Of a DNA stretch of 64,000 nucleotides, positions 1 to 12,359 are shown piece after piece. How positions within the stretch are numbered: position 1 is the first letter of the stretch; each line of letters opens with the position of its first letter. Position numbers and translations under genes: made by a program. The notes below the pieces were generated by a model, which saw only the letters and a program-made list of their open reading frames with translations, did not search any database and was not told where the DNA came from. The stretch lies in NCBI GenBank assembly GCA_015178975.1, contig WHVD01000015.1, positions 682,001 to 746,000 on the forward strand. The letters run 5' to 3'. Origin of the DNA: Hysterangium stoloniferum. Its lineage: Eukaryota > Basidiomycota > Agaricomycetes > Hysterangiales > Hysterangiaceae.

Positions 1-152
1 ATGAGAAATGATATGATTCTGTTGTAATTCAGGGATGAGTGCGAAAGGTACACAATTCATATGTGGCATGGAGCATGGGCATGGAAAGTTTTTGGCCTGG
101 TGTGGCATACAATAGAAGACAGTACCAAAGGTCAATCACCGCCACCCAGAAC

Positions 153-697
153 CTATGCCTTGACGGCGAACTTCCTCACGGGGAAGTGAATGTCCTTCTT
201 CCGTTGCTTTTCTGTCTTCAACGAAAGTTCATGCTGCAGATGTACATGTCAATACAGGCACCACAATACGAATAGCAATGCTAGCTGACTGATGTTAACC
301 GTCTCCTGATCGCACGGGTCTTCTTGTATCGGAGGTCAAGCGGCAGGTGCTTCTTGCCCTTGTAAAATTCCCGCAGGTTTTGGCGCTGCTTTTGGTTGAT
401 GACGGTCAGAACGCGCGCAATGGACTTGCGGACGGAGGAGCTGCAGGCGGTAAATCAGCAAATACGCCCCAGAGCGGGATATGGACGATGTGCGCGTACA
501 TTTTGGTCAACTTCGCGGCTGACCCGCCGGCAATTTTCTGGACACGGAGAGTCAAAAGCTCCTGCTTGAGTTCACCGAGCAATTTCGACAGGTCATTTTT
601 GGACCTAGAGATGAAGCATTACAACGCGATAGACACTTGGTTGTTCTAAAAGTACAAACTTGGATTGAAGCTCGTAAGCCTTAATTTTGCCGGGCAT
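153..697 (-). CDS. RPL35: 60S ribosomal protein L35 (uL29)
   Basis: Structural protein of the large ribosomal subunit, sitting near the exit tunnel. Spliced by eye on the minus strand, the exons are 660-697, 500-604, 290-440 and 153-233. All introns are 55-59 bp GT-AG. They join into 124 residues starting [20 protein letters not shown] and ending VRKFAVKA. The family signatures [26 protein letters not shown] and KKTRAIRRR are present, and the length matches the eukaryotic L35 norm of about 123. The first intron splits a Lys codon (AA/G). The small exons explain why no long ORF is visible here. No disabling change was seen, so the gene looks functional. Confidence 0.93.
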
Positions 698-1562
698 AGT
701 GGTGATTAGAGGGGTCTACAGGAGAATAAAAGTCAACTTGAGTGCCGTACAGGTAGCAGCAGAAAAACTTTGTCTCATTACCTTGAGGAGGAGGGCGAAT
801 GGAGGAATTTCAATCTCCGAATAGAAACTTTGTTAGTGCAGTTGCTTACGTACTAATATCCCAATAGTTGGCCGACTCCGATGATATTCTTCTGGAATAC
901 GTTGCGGAGATGCACAAAGAGCTCTGCTGAGGAATGCCCCTAATTAAAGTAACCCCACTGTTTATCAGGGTATATTGGTGAAATTTCACCTCCGAATTCC
1001 AATTTTCAGCTGTCAAGTTTGATTGGCTGACAGCATATATATCAGTCTCACTCAAATCATACATGATTCCAAAGGTTTTCCGTCAAGCGGAACGATTTTG
1101 GCAGTCCCATAAGAATTCTAATTGTCAGATCGCTTTTACTAAAATCCACTGGGGTCGACACACGATGGTACTTATGTTGGAATTGCAAGCCTGCGCGTAT
1201 TCCGTCATTCGATTACCTAAACAGGTTGTATTACCATTTATGCTCATTTCGTCATTCGCTCCAATTATCTCATATACATAGCATGACATACATCTTGGAG
1301 CTGTATTTGTATATAAATACCTTAGTTGTTGTATCTCAAGAGAACGAACAAAACCCAAAGCATTACTTCGTCTACTTAAACTTCGTGTGCACTCTTTGTA
1401 TTTTAACTAAAAACTTACTATTGCGCCGAAGATCTTGAGAGTCTGGGAACTGAGACACCGAGCCAAGAACACTCTAAAACACTAAGAATTCCTGCATATA
1501 TGCTAGAACATTTTTTCGTATTATTCATAATGACATCATAAGACATTAAACAACATAAAAAG
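698..1562. other. Intergenic, upstream of RPL35; nothing recognised
   Basis: This is the 5' flank of RPL35. Short ORFs on both strands show no recognisable motif and no convincing splice structure. It presumably holds the RPL35 promoter, but no element can be defined. Confidence 0.4.
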
Positions 1563-2279
1563 AGACAAAAAATGCAGAAAATCGAACAATCCAAACTGCA
1601 TATACAACCCGTTCTACCAAAAAAAAGGTCTTTATCCCATTTCCACTCGTTTCGACTATTCAATCGATTGGCACTCGTCCCCACCAAAACAAAATTACGT
1701 ACTTTCGTCGCTGACACAAGAGCCAACCAACAACCCTTTCGTTTATCTTCCTCGAGAGGAAGATTGGGGCCATGCCATGGTAAACGGTCAATCTTACGAC
1801 TTCATAGACCCGAAGATTATTGATCGTGTTTGGCTAACGCATTTGGAGAACGTCAAAGAGGTGTGCATTGCAGCTAATGGACGAACATCTTGTGTCCTAG
1901 CAGGCTCGTTGAATTGTAACATCTCTCTCGACCATCTAATGGACATTAAATGATCGCACCGATTTCTTCATTCGCGCAGAATCCTCTCCACGTTTCAGGA
2001 GTTAAAAGCGATATATTGCAAGGCTATGAAAATTTTCAACAAATGGCGCTAAAACTAATGGCATGGGTTGCAGAAGCCAAAAGTTGCTGCGAAGATCCTA
2101 TCTACAAACATAAGTGGCACTGGCCAAAAGATCCCGAGCAGCCATTGCCGTATGCCTTACGTCCTAACTGGGAGCTTAGAGATCAGGAGCGTCCAACGAC
2201 CTGGACACTCGAAGATGGATCTATATTGATGGGAGAGTCGAATGGAAAGGCTGTGGATGTTTTATCTCGAACTTCATAG
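1563..2279 (+). pseudogene. Frameshifted hypothetical gene, parent of the inverted copy
   Basis: An open frame without an early ATG runs from about 1563 to a TGA at 1951-1953 (VYLPREEDWGHAMVNGQSYD, then VWLTHLENVKEVC). It continues in another frame at 1950-2279 (GYENFQQMALKLMAWVAEAK, then KHKWHWPKDPEQPLPYALRP). Comparison with the inverted partial copy at 2301-2698 shows one-base indels in both copies near the ATG at 1950, so neither reads through in one frame. I do not recognise the family. The protein is Trp- and Pro-rich around residues encoded at 2110-2200. A small intron at the junction could rescue the frame, but none was obvious. Confidence 0.5.
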
Positions 2280-2698
2280 CTGCCTGCTTTTTTTGCTTCT
2301 TCAAGAACCTCTTTTGAGTGTCTTGTTCAATAATTCGAGATGTTCGAGGGATTGTTGTGTAGATATGGATTTGGGTATCCCCCATGTATCTTCGAGTGTC
2401 CAGGTCGTTGGACGCTCCTGATCTCTAAGCTCCCAGTTAGGACGTAAGGCATACGGCAATGGCTGCTCGGGATCTTTTGGCCAGTGCCACTTATGTTTGT
2501 AGATAGGATCTTCGCAGCAACTTTTGGCTTCTGCAACCCATGCCATTAGTTTTAGCGCCATTTGTTGAAAATTTTCATAGCCTTGCAATATATCGCCTCT
2601 AACTCCTGAAACGTGGAGAGGATTCTGCGTGATGAAGAAATCGGTGCGATCATTTTAATATCCAGTAGATGGTCGAGAGAGATGTTACAATTCAACGA
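1906..2698. repeat. Large inverted repeat, 311-bp arms and 171-bp spacer
   Basis: The left arm 1906-2216 is matched almost base for base by the reverse complement of the right arm 2388-2698. The few differences are single substitutions and two compensating one-base indels. The spacer is 2217-2387. Each arm carries the same coding segment, so the same peptide appears on the plus strand and on the minus strand. Confidence 0.9.
2301..2698 (-). pseudogene. Inverted partial copy of the hypothetical gene
   Basis: On the minus strand the frame reads DRTDFFITQNPLHVSGVRGD, then GYENFQQMALKLMAWVAEAK. It extends beyond the arm as EDTWGIPKSISTQQSLEHLE, ending KTLKRGS and a stop at 2301. A TAA stands directly upstream of the homologous stretch, so this is a 5'-truncated copy unless it is spliced to something unseen. 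Its 3' end is probably the more ancestral one, because the plus copy loses homology at EDG. Confidence 0.5.
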
Positions 2699-3212
2699 AC
2701 GCGACCGACCCAAACGCAGTTATAATACACCTTACATAATAAATCAGTGATTGTGGCACGTGTAAAAGACCTGCCGGTGCCTTTAAAAGCCAACCCGATT
2801 TAATCAATTTCCCTAATGAAGGATAGATCATTCGTTCGTTCAATAATGACAACAAGACAAGTAAATTGTGAGACGAGCTGGCCCTCTCTTAACCACGTAG
2901 GGCTCTTTCTTGCATGTTGCGTCTGTCAGAAACATTGCAACACATCGACTTTCCCACCAAAGATCACAAAACAAGACAGCGCCAATGAGACTATGAGAGT
3001 AAAGAGGATAAAGCTGCTACGTCATTGGTTCCGTTCCCGTCCACTGAATATCCAGCAACAAGAAGCCTACAGGCGACGGCAGCCCACCCTCTTGATCAAT
3101 TGTATCATTCAATGTTTACAATTGTAAAACACACGATCCGTCTATTTATTCTCCCGCCCTCCTTTCTTTCTTTCTTTCTCTTTTGCTGAACCCATCCCGG
3201 TTGGCCTTTGTC
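2699..3212. other. Intergenic, chitin deacetylase promoter region
   Basis: No gene is recognised. A pyrimidine-rich tract with tandem TTTC units lies at about 3150-3182, just upstream of the chitin deacetylase start, as is common near fungal transcription starts. Confidence 0.4.
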
Positions 3213-4910
3213 ATGTTTCGTGCTATGGGCAACCGGGTGAAGGTTTTAGTTTTGTTGTCTTTGATCGTTAACGTCTTGGCTTTACCGTACGATGCGATAG
3301 GGCATGCACACGACACAAGGCCTGTCCCTCGCTCTCTTCCCAGATCGTGGTCCCACTCAGCGTCCCACCCAGTACATTCCCTTTTTAAGCGTAGTGCAGC
3401 TCCCACCCCTGGCTCTCCAGGTATTTCCCCATATTTTTACTATAATAATTTGGTGTCTCATTTCTGTTAGAATGGCGGTCTCAGTACCCTAACGTTAACC
3501 AGCCCCCAATCCCGGAGGATACAATACCCCAGGCATGGTTGAGCGCCCTTCAAGCAGCTGAGCAAAAAGGTTTAATTCCTAGCATTACTATCCCGGTGGC
3601 CATCCCTAACCAGAACCCCCAATATGCCACTGGGGATGATCCTGCTGGCCCAACTATCTGCTCTTCCAGTTGGGGATGTAGGCAGCCGGACGACGAGTGG
3701 GATGCGCCCGACGGACATTTAGCTATTGGGTTTGATGATGGTCCATCTGAAGTACCCACCCAAGCTAAACACTAGCTATATTACTTGCTTATCAATTATA
3801 TAGGGGTCGCCGCTACTCTATCCCTTTCTTCAACAACATAATATCCAAGCCACGCATTTTATGATCGGTTACAACATCCTCAATGGCTATGATATGTTTC
3901 ACGAAGCGTATGCTATATTGCAGAGTAAGCCTCACGCACAACGTTATACAATTAATTTCATTTACTCGAGTCCCCTCTAGATGACATCGCAGGCAGGTTT
4001 TTTTTTTGAGGAAGCATTTGTCTGGATAATTTAGGTTTTTTAGTTCACACCTGGACCCACCCTTACATGACAACACTGAGTAATGTGCAAATAGTGGCCC
4101 AGCTCGGTTGGACTTTGCAAATCATTTCCGATTCAACTGGCGGACGAGTTCCCCGCTATTGGCGCCCCCCGTATGGTGATTCGGACAATCGCGTCCGCGC
4201 TATCGCGAAACAAGTTTTTAAGCTGACGCAGATCAATTGGAATCACGAGTAATTCCCCCCCCTCTCCGCCCGCAATACCTCCTTATCATACTTAACATCT
4301 TTGGTTTTCAGCTCTGAAGATTGGACGATGGCCACCAACGCAACCTCACTGCAACAAGTTGAAGCTGCCATCTCGGGCTGGTATGCAGGTAAACGCTATT
4401 TACGTGTGTAGTCTGTGCACTTTTGAAAATAGAAAATGTTTCGTGCCACCTTTTTTTCCCCTAGGCCCCAAGACTCCCGGACTGGTAATCCTCGAACATG
4501 AACTCACCCCCTCGACCGCCCAAGCTTTCATCGATACCTTCCCCGGCATCGCATCTAACAACTGGAAAACAGGCTCCACGGTCCAGCTCTTCGGCATGCC
4601 TTACCAGAACGGTCAGATCGGCGCAAGCCAGCCCCCGGCGGTCGGAGCAAAAACCCCAGGCCCTAGCGGGGATAACGAACTTGCTACCGTGACGAGCACA
4701 CAGAGTGCAATAAGCACAGTCCACAATTCCAGTTTCGTTTCTGCTTCGAGCACAAGCACCAGGACGACGCCGAGTATAGTTGTCACGAGTTCGAGTTCGA
4801 CGCCGTCGCCTACTCAAACCGGCACGAGCAGCTCTGCCTCGAGCCGCGTAGCGTCGACGCTTGTCCCTTTCTTGTTAGCCGGTGTGGCCATTTTGGTCGC
4901 GGGCTTATAA
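3213..4910 (+). CDS. Chitin deacetylase (polysaccharide deacetylase, NodB fold), GPI-anchored
   Basis: Converts cell-wall chitin to chitosan at the cell surface. Exons are 3213-3420, 3471-3751, 3804-3924, 3981-3992, 4044-4248, 4312-4388 and 4465-4910, giving 449 residues. An N-terminal signal peptide follows the ATG (hydrophobic [16 protein letters not shown]). NodB motifs appear in order: FDDGP (about 157-161), HTWTHP (about 209-214), RPPYGD (about 248-253), WNHDSEDW and VILEHEL. The metal-binding Asp and both His residues are therefore kept. A Ser/Thr-rich stalk precedes a hydrophobic C-terminus ([15 protein letters not shown]) typical of GPI attachment. The intron after the 12-base exon starts with GC (AG/GCAGGT), a GC-AG intron. 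The alternative Met at 3225 would shorten the leader by four residues. Confidence 0.93.
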
Positions 4911-6382
4911 TAATCTACGCTCCATTAATTGTCATGACGTATCCCCTTTCCCTCTTATCTGCTTTGCTCTAGAAGCAGAAAAGGACATGTCGTTTTTCTT
5001 GAACACTTTTTGGGTTTTTGGTGCTTCACGGACTCTCAATTTCCTTTTTTTCTATGTAAGACTTGCTGACTTGCTTCATCGCTCTCTATGGAGTTGTTGT
5101 ACCCCTCACTCGTAATAGGTGGGCCTGTACCCCTTCTAGAGCTTTGTCCAACAATCGCCTCTAGTAGTTTAGACTCTTCCATTTCCAGTCACACTTACAA
5201 CAGCTCAATTCTAAATTAACTCGGATGTAATAGATGGACCTCTCATGAATAGCGACGTTTGTTACTTTTTTTGATCTGTTTTCGTGTTCAGCGACGGCCA
5301 AAGACATGATGTATAGTCCCATTGCAATTCTGGTGAATAGATTCCTCACCGTGTGGATGGGAGCACACGTATATTTCAGTCGTTCATTGCCCAGTGTTGT
5401 ATGTGTATATATGCGATATCTGAATTAATCGAGTTTGCTCACATTATTGGAATTCTGGAGGGGATGCTCCCAGGACCGTGTGGAGAATCGAATCGTACAA
5501 ATCGGCATGTACTCTTGCAAGTATCTCAGTGTCCTGCACGTATGTATAGTTGGGATCCCCCCTGTACTATTTCTCAAAAATACAAACAGAAACGCGATAA
5601 ATAATCTGTATATTTTATGAAGATAGGAAACCATACTCTTCTTATGCTTTAGTAGGCAAGCTTGAGGAATGTTACACCGTTTTTGAGGTCAAAACGCGTT
5701 TATATGCCAATTGATGAATTCGCATTGCGGCACAAAAGGGTCTCTGATCATCAACACAGGGGTACTTACAGCGTAGCTCGGATGATGGGAGTGATGCTAA
5801 TCACCTTCTATGACATGTCTGTAATAAGTCTCGCTTATTCACCGCTCAAATTTCAATACTCCCTTGATTTGATAGTGAGTAGGCAATAATAGATGCATAG
5901 CACATATTGGCATACAACGTCTGGGAGCTCTAAACTCTTACAGTTCCAGTCTTTTTATGTTGTTGTCGTAGCTGTGCGGAAGACATTGTCCTACCTACGG
6001 CACTATCAGTACCTGTGCCCTTATTTAATTGGTCGAAACCCGCAGACGGTCGTTGTTATCCACGACTACAGTGGCGTCGCTCGCTTCATCCGTTGCTTTT
6101 TACATCATTCTCATCTTCCGAGTTTGACAGATTGTTTCACTCTTAAGGTCCGCAATGCGCCTGACCTTTGGCAGAATCCTGTAAAATTAATCATGTACCT
6201 GTAGCTGTCAATTCTGGGTGGGTTATGCTGAGGGGCCGCCATTCGTAGTTTGTTTGCATCACACAGAAGCGGACGGGGGTCCCTGAGGTTAATGCCCTCA
6301 ATGTCAATGAGCAGCACGACGTGAGAAGGTTTAATAAAATAGCCCCTGCTTTGAAAGGATATATGGGATAAAAGGATATAGG
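4911..6382. other. 1.5-kb interval without a recognised gene
   Basis: Short ORFs occur on both strands but none has a recognisable motif. The first part is presumably 3' UTR of the chitin deacetylase. An AT-rich GGATATA/GGATATAGG stretch at about 6356-6382 directly precedes the WSC gene and may be its core promoter. Confidence 0.4.
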
Positions 6383-7008
6383 ATGAAGAGCCATCGTCTC
6401 TCCCGTCACCACACTGCCATGCTTGTTTTATATGGCTTAGTCCTGTTTGCCCTCGTTAGTTTCGTGCGAGCCATAGGCTCGGTGAGTGTCCTCTCTCCTT
6501 GATCAAGGTGCCAAACTCATCCGTATTACGTACCTTTTTGCACTCAATAGCTCCCGGGCACCTGGCAACCCGCTGGTTGCTGGATGTGAGTGTTTTATGA
6601 CATTGTAGCTGCGCTTTGGTAGAGACGTACCACAGGGACAGCACAGGCGTCCGCACTCTCGGGGCCGCATTCTACTTCGATCATGTCTTCAACACTGTAG
6701 AGTCATGCGTTCATTTTTGTAATGTGAGAAACTTCACATTTGCTGGTGTTGAGTTTGGAAGCGTACGTATTTTTCAAAGCGTAACAGAAGGAACCTGATT
6801 AAAAATAATGTTTTAGGAATGCTGTAAGCTATTGTACAATTCATTGCCGTACTCCCCATTGAACGAAAGCGATTCATTATCAGACTGCGATAATCAAATA
6901 GAAAATAGTGCGACACAGCAACCTTTGTCGGACTGCAGCTTCGCCTGCCCGGGGAACGCGGCTGAAATATGTGGAGGATCGTCGAGGTTAACGGTTTTTA
7001 AACAGTAG
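6383..7008 (+). CDS. Small secreted WSC-domain protein
   Basis: WSC domains are Cys-rich carbohydrate-binding modules found in fungal wall sensors and secreted enzymes. Exons are 6383-6481, 6551-6585, 6636-6762 and 6817-7008, giving 150 residues. The first exon supplies a hydrophobic leader (MLVLYGLVLFALVSFVRA). The rest is one WSC unit: PAGCWMDSTGVRTLG, then ESCVHFC, FTFAGVEFGSECC, CSFACPGNAAEICGG and a final SSRLTVFKQ. The usual YCG in the middle is replaced by CCKLLYN, and the loop before the last CxxxCxG is long. There is no stalk, membrane segment or catalytic domain, so it is probably a free secreted lectin-like protein. The second intron was taken as 50 bp because the 23-bp alternative is too short. 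Confidence 0.85.
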
Positions 7009-7318
7009 ATCCATTACAGGACGTGGTTATTCATAGAGAAAGCATCATTTTAGAAGGAATATTTCGGAGCATTGGAATTTTTCACATTGGCAGTAATTTT
7101 GTCATCAGAATTAATGTGCAGAGACTGCTACATGTACACGAGGTTTGCATTTCGTGAATTTCAGAATGACTGGTGCAGAGAGGAGCTGAAGGCAATGAAG
7201 CAATTTAATTTGGCAAACATGTCATAAAAACACCTAACAAGGGACCAGCATACAAACAAAAATCGTTTGGCGGCATGTTGTCCCACTAGACCAATTAGAG
7301 CTCCGACACTAGGTTGTG
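7009..7318. other. Short intergenic gap between the WSC gene and NDUFB9
   Basis: 310 bp between two genes on the same strand. It must hold the WSC 3' end and the NDUFB9 promoter; nothing specific is visible. Confidence 0.4.
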
Positions 7319-7893
7319 ATGTCAACACCATCCCCATTCACTGCTGCACACCGTCTATATGTCAAATCCCTCTATAAACGCTACTTAAATAATTCTTTGG
7401 ACTGGACTATTAGAAGGGACTTATGGAGACCTCGTGCTCTTCAGATTCGAGCCCATTTTGAACGCAATAGGTTCGTGACTTTCGGTATGACTTACAAGGA
7501 ATAACCTGACGGATCGAACAGGGATGTACACGACCCGCGGGCCTTGGCCAAAATATTAGAAGAGGCCGAGGCATATCTTTCCGCCACTGCTCACCCCGAT
7601 CCTTATCGTGGTATGTTCACCGTTTACTTCATGCATGACTTATCTTGACTTTTTTTTTGCAGCGCCAGCATTTCCCGGAGGAACCAAATGGTACGTAAAG
7701 AAGGGTTTTTGGTGGCTTTTTGTGTCTCATCGCAGGGCGTATGTAGGGAACGTAATATCCCGGTGAGCATCCTCTCAATCCATTCTATTACCCTCACTAA
7801 TGAACGAGTGGTGTATTCATTAAGCCACCCACCGCTCCTATTTTTGATCATAAGGAAGTTGAACCTGAAGAAGGCTCTATCGTCAAGCATTGA
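7319..7893 (+). CDS. NDUFB9: Mitochondrial complex I subunit B22 (NDUFB9, LYR-motif protein)
   Basis: Accessory subunit of NADH:ubiquinone oxidoreductase in the inner mitochondrial membrane, of the LYR-motif family. Exons are 7319-7470, 7522-7610, 7663-7690, 7747-7762 and 7825-7893, giving 117 residues, the usual size. The N-terminus reads TAAHRLYVKSLYKRYLNNSL with the LY(V/K) motif, then DWTIRRDLWRPRALQIRAHF, AHPDPYR, FPGGTKWERNIPPPTAPIFD and an acidic tail ending VKH. The fourth exon is only 16 bases long. All splice sites are GT-AG and phases agree. No defect was seen. Confidence 0.9.
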
Positions 7894-8813
7894 TCCCTTC
7901 TACCTGTATAAACGAAATATTTCAACAATATATCAACTACAGTCTCCTCATACCCCCATACGTCTAGATAGCCCAATCAGTCCCATATCAGCGGGATTTT
8001 CCCCCTTCTGATCTTGACGACAATTTTAGAGATTGGATGCAGAGTATGCTCTGTTTGACAATTTATTGTGTGCTTGGGAACGAGACTTTCGTATGGGCAC
8101 AGTCAATTCTCTTCGCCGAATGATAATTGTATGGGGTGGTGCCGTTTCTCCCCTTGTTCCCTCCCTTCGCGTTTCCGATTGAGTGGAAGCAAATATTCTC
8201 CCATCACGAAGTTTAGTGATGAGGAGGGAGGTATGCGTGCATAATTTAATCTATGAATGGTACACTTGTTTGTTTGTAGTAGCTTTGCAGTAAGCCTGGC
8301 GCCCCAGTCTTAAGTGCAAGACCTTTTACTAGTCACGTAATCATCATTTTTCCTGCTGCCCGCCATGTATACTGTTCGCTAGTCCATCAAGCAATACACC
8401 GTGGTCCTATCAATCTGTGCGGCCCGGACCCAGTGAGCCTACTTAACAACAGGCTTTGATTTGCTATTTTTTCAGGTGTAGTGCGTTCGTATGGTAAATT
8501 TGTACCAAGTTTTTAAGCTTGCACATGTAGCGTTTGTGCTCTAGTTACATCCTGTAGCCATTTACAGACTTCGCAACTCACAACGAATAAATCAATGTTT
8601 CTTTTATTTCCCAACATCCCATCGTTATTACTCAATGTTCTTATGTCACATGACCGTGGGACTACGAACACCAAAGAGTCATGGCGCAGCGCCTTTTGCT
8701 TTCTCTCCCTAACCATCACCATCACCACTTCCCTCAACTTCAAGCACTCGAGTTCAAGACTCGCCTTCGCCACTCAAGACTTCACACTACACTTCTAATA
8801 CTACAACACTACA
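7894..8813. other. Intergenic, histone H4 promoter region
   Basis: No gene was recognised in 920 bp. The last 100 bp before the H4 start are C-rich and A-poor with short CAT/CAC runs (about 8715-8735), presumably the H4 5' UTR. Confidence 0.4.
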
Positions 8814-9300
<487 letters not shown>

Positions 9301-9570
9301 GCTTTGTTGGGTACTCATTGTTTTGCCATACCATTCATGTACTTCTAGTATGAATATTACCTTGCGTCTTTCTGGACGAATCTTATTTATTTTTCATAGT
9401 TATATCTGTCAAAGCGATTTACCTAGATTCTTGCCTTGATGAGATATGGTAAGACTGATACCCAGGTAATACTTGATGCAAGATGCATACGCACGTATTC
9501 GCTGCGTATCCAATCTTTAAGTAATTAAAAAACTAAGATCTGCACCTTGATTACAAGGCAAAATCATCTC
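9301..9570. other. H4 3' flank
   Basis: Downstream flank of H4, with nothing else recognised. It marks the change from the gene block to repeat-rich DNA. Confidence 0.4.
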
Positions 9571-9754
9571 TGTTAATCCTGCTAGGACAACTAAGTGCAA
9601 AGCTAGTGATATTGCCGAGAGTCTGGTGTTCAGAATAAGGATGTGCCTCAACTATTAGAATGAAGAAGAGAGGTGGGTATGAGGCACTGGAAATGCAGGA
9701 GCTCAGGAACAGTACAGAAGTGGTAGCTAATGTGCTGAGTCACTAAATCTAACA
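9571..9754 (-). mobile_element. Probable copia-type LTR fragment
   Basis: This 184-bp segment is bounded by TGTTA and TAACA. On the minus strand it is directly preceded by a purine-rich GGTGGGAG (plus 9755-9763). That arrangement, a polypurine tract followed by TGTTAG, is typical of the 3' LTR junction of Ty1/copia elements. A second GTGGGCA-TGTTAG junction occurs at about 10770 on the minus strand. No intact copia coding frame is left. Boundaries are inferred from the terminal inverted bases only. Confidence 0.45.
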
Positions 9755-9763
9755 CTCCCACCT

Positions 9764-11322
9764 GATGAGACACATACAAGGCTGTGACCCATGGGGGGCA
9801 AGCCCCCACCATGCTACCACAGCTTTATTCAGTCACTTTGTGACCTGGTGGATCAATAATAATAATGTCTTTAAACACTACATTAGCAGTTATATCTGTC
9901 TTGGAATATTAATTTCAAATACTTGATCACATAACTTTTGTATTACCTTCTGTGACCATGTCATATTGAGGGCTTTTGTACATTCCAGCTTCCCATTTAT
10001 TCTCATTCAGAGACTTATTTTAAAGTGATTAAAGTTTACATTATTCAGAATTATATACATTATATACATTTGTAAATTCACTGAACCTAAAAAACATAAG
10101 TCAGTCTCCTTTTGGAACCTTGCTGAATACTTACTCATGGATCAATAATAACATCCTTAAACACTACATATTTGGCTTGGAATAGTATTTTCATTCTTCC
10201 TCAATTTGTTTCTCTTGAAGTGTCAGGTATTTTGTTCCACATTGGACTTCCAACTTCCCATATGGCTGTGATTGCCATTCCCATGTCATATTGGGGACTT
10301 CTGCAGATTCTAGCTCCCCATTCATTCTCTTTCATACTTATATCTCACTTTCCTTTCACTCCACTCATCCATCTGTCATTGAATCTTTTAGTATAAATTA
10401 TTGTCTTGTATTCTACTAATCTCCAGTTCAAGCATTGATTTAGAACCTTTCTGTTAAGAACCACACTGTTCAGGCCCCTATGTGTATTTTCAACCTATGT
10501 ACATATACTGTTCTCTGGCATTGTGATACCCAACAACACACCCACTTAATGATTTCCTTTTCCAGCCACTCTATCTCAGTTCTGTTCTAATGACATTCCA
10601 TTATTCTTTGTAAGATGTTGATGGTTTATAGAAAAATGGACAAATTTTTACATATGACTAAGCTACTGTAAAGTACAAAATAGCTGAGCATATTTGTATG
10701 AAAGTGTGTATTGTAGAAACAATGAAATAACACAAGATTGTCAATGGCTTGCAACCTTATGAATAGATTCTAACATGCCCACTTGATGCAAAATCCATCT
10801 GAAAATTGAAGTATAAATCTGCTATGCCCACTAGATGCAAAATCTGTTTGAAAAAATTTAAACACACCCACTGCACCTACTAGACATGAGATTCATCTGG
10901 TTCTTTTGGCATCAAATCGAACCTCAAAGTTGATTTAAACAAAAATAATTTGTCCACATTCTCTGAAGGAGATATGTGATATAGACAACAGTGCTCAATC
11001 ACTTTTTATGCCACTCATTGTTCTCTTGTTCCCTTTTCTCTTTGTTCTCTCTCATTGTTATTTATCCTATATATCCTGCATTCCTGGTTCCACACTCCCC
11101 GTCTTGTCTTGTCTCAATTCTGCACTCAATAGGTACTTGTTTCCCTTTCTCACATCTCGTCTTGTGTCAATTCCACACTCAATAGTCTTCAAAGACTTCG
11201 AGTTCTGCTTATATTTTTGCAGATCCCTCAGTAGTGCATGTTTGGACAGAGACAGCTGGCTACTCCCAAACCACATACCGCACTTCTTCCATCACAGCCT
11301 GAAACTAAGGACAAACAGAAAG
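9764..11322. repeat. Decayed repeat-rich DNA with a duplicated unit of about 170 bp
   Basis: Two diverged copies of one unit lie at about 9845-10020 and 10138-10340. Both contain GATCAATAATAA, a CTTAAACACTAC-like core and a CATGTCATATTG motif. On the minus strand both give similar peptides (around CRSPQYDM and KSPQYDM, then VVFKD), interrupted by stops. Further down, two copies of a CCCACTWGATGCAAAATC motif occur near 10780 and 10829. All of this fits decayed retroelement sequence, probably copia. No functional gene was found. Confidence 0.5.
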
Positions 11323-12150
11323 TGTTAGGGTACATACATGGCAGGTTTCTGGAGAAACCTGTGGAATATCTGGTAGGACTTGGCTTCAGCTTATAGGCTG
11401 CACCCTCGTGAGATTGTGTCATCCAATTTCAGACAGGCGGACAGGAATCCCGGGGAGTCCAGGCAGGGTTTGTGGGTCAGGGGGTCGTAGGTCGGAGGTC
11501 ATGGGTCGAGAGGTTGTGAGTCGAGATAGATAAGAGAGATAGATGCGCCGGAGCCCATGGGCTCCGACTAGCGTGAGCGGTGTGATTCAAGTAGGAGTTT
11601 AGAGTGGAAAATGTATTAGATTACTGGGGGGAATCTAAGCCAATTTTCTGACTGGATTGTATGTACAACATCTGCCAGACTATATAGACTGTAGAATGAA
11701 TGACATACCAAATCCAGTAATGATGAAATGAACCTAGCAAAACATGAAATGAGAATAGTAAACACCAAATTTGGTGTTAGGAATGGGACGGAACGGAGCA
11801 GAGTCTGAATCATGACAAATCATAAACCATAATGGGAAACAGAGCAGGAGCAGAGTCCAAATCGTGACAGGTCATTTGACTAAAATGGGAATGGGGCTCT
11901 GTTAGAGGGATGACGGGTTTTCCGAGCAGGGTCCAGTGACTGATGTGTGGGACGAGGTCAGACATAGACAGGGATGGAGTCCAGTGGGTATTCTGGTGAC
12001 TGATACACAACGTAATGAATTCAAACATAGACAAGTCTGATGTACAGAGTCCAGCGGGAATTCCGGTAAACTGACAATTGGTGTGTATAGGCTGTGGGTG
12101 CGTATACATAAGTTAGTGCCTGGAGTCCGGCGGGAATTCTGGTCATAACA
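11323..12150 (-). repeat. Left LTR (3' LTR) of the gypsy chromovirus
   Basis: 828 bp running from TGTTAGGG to GTCATAACA, matching the right LTR at 18532-19303 over its whole length. It is 56 bp longer because of an extra segment around 11815-11870. Most other differences are C/T or G/A transitions, many at CpG. Because the element is transcribed on the minus strand, this is its 3' LTR. Confidence 0.9.
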
Positions 12151-12359
12151 GTACCCTCCCTTTATGCCGAAGTCCCAAAGAGGCTCTAGACCTTGATAAG
12201 GTTCTTGTCGGCTATGCGCATGTGTCAAAAGTCATGTCAGTTACACATATGTGTCAAAGAGTCATGTGATCTGGAAGGTAAGGTTCAGACACGATGAGCC
12301 TATATAAAAATTTGAAACAATGAAAATTTCTTCTTCTTTATTACCCCCATCTCGCCATA

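Noticed and set aside
6586..6608. 23-bp intron in the WSC gene
   Set aside because: Too short to splice; the 50-bp alternative ending at 6635 gives a better WSC sequence (GCWMDSTGVRTL).
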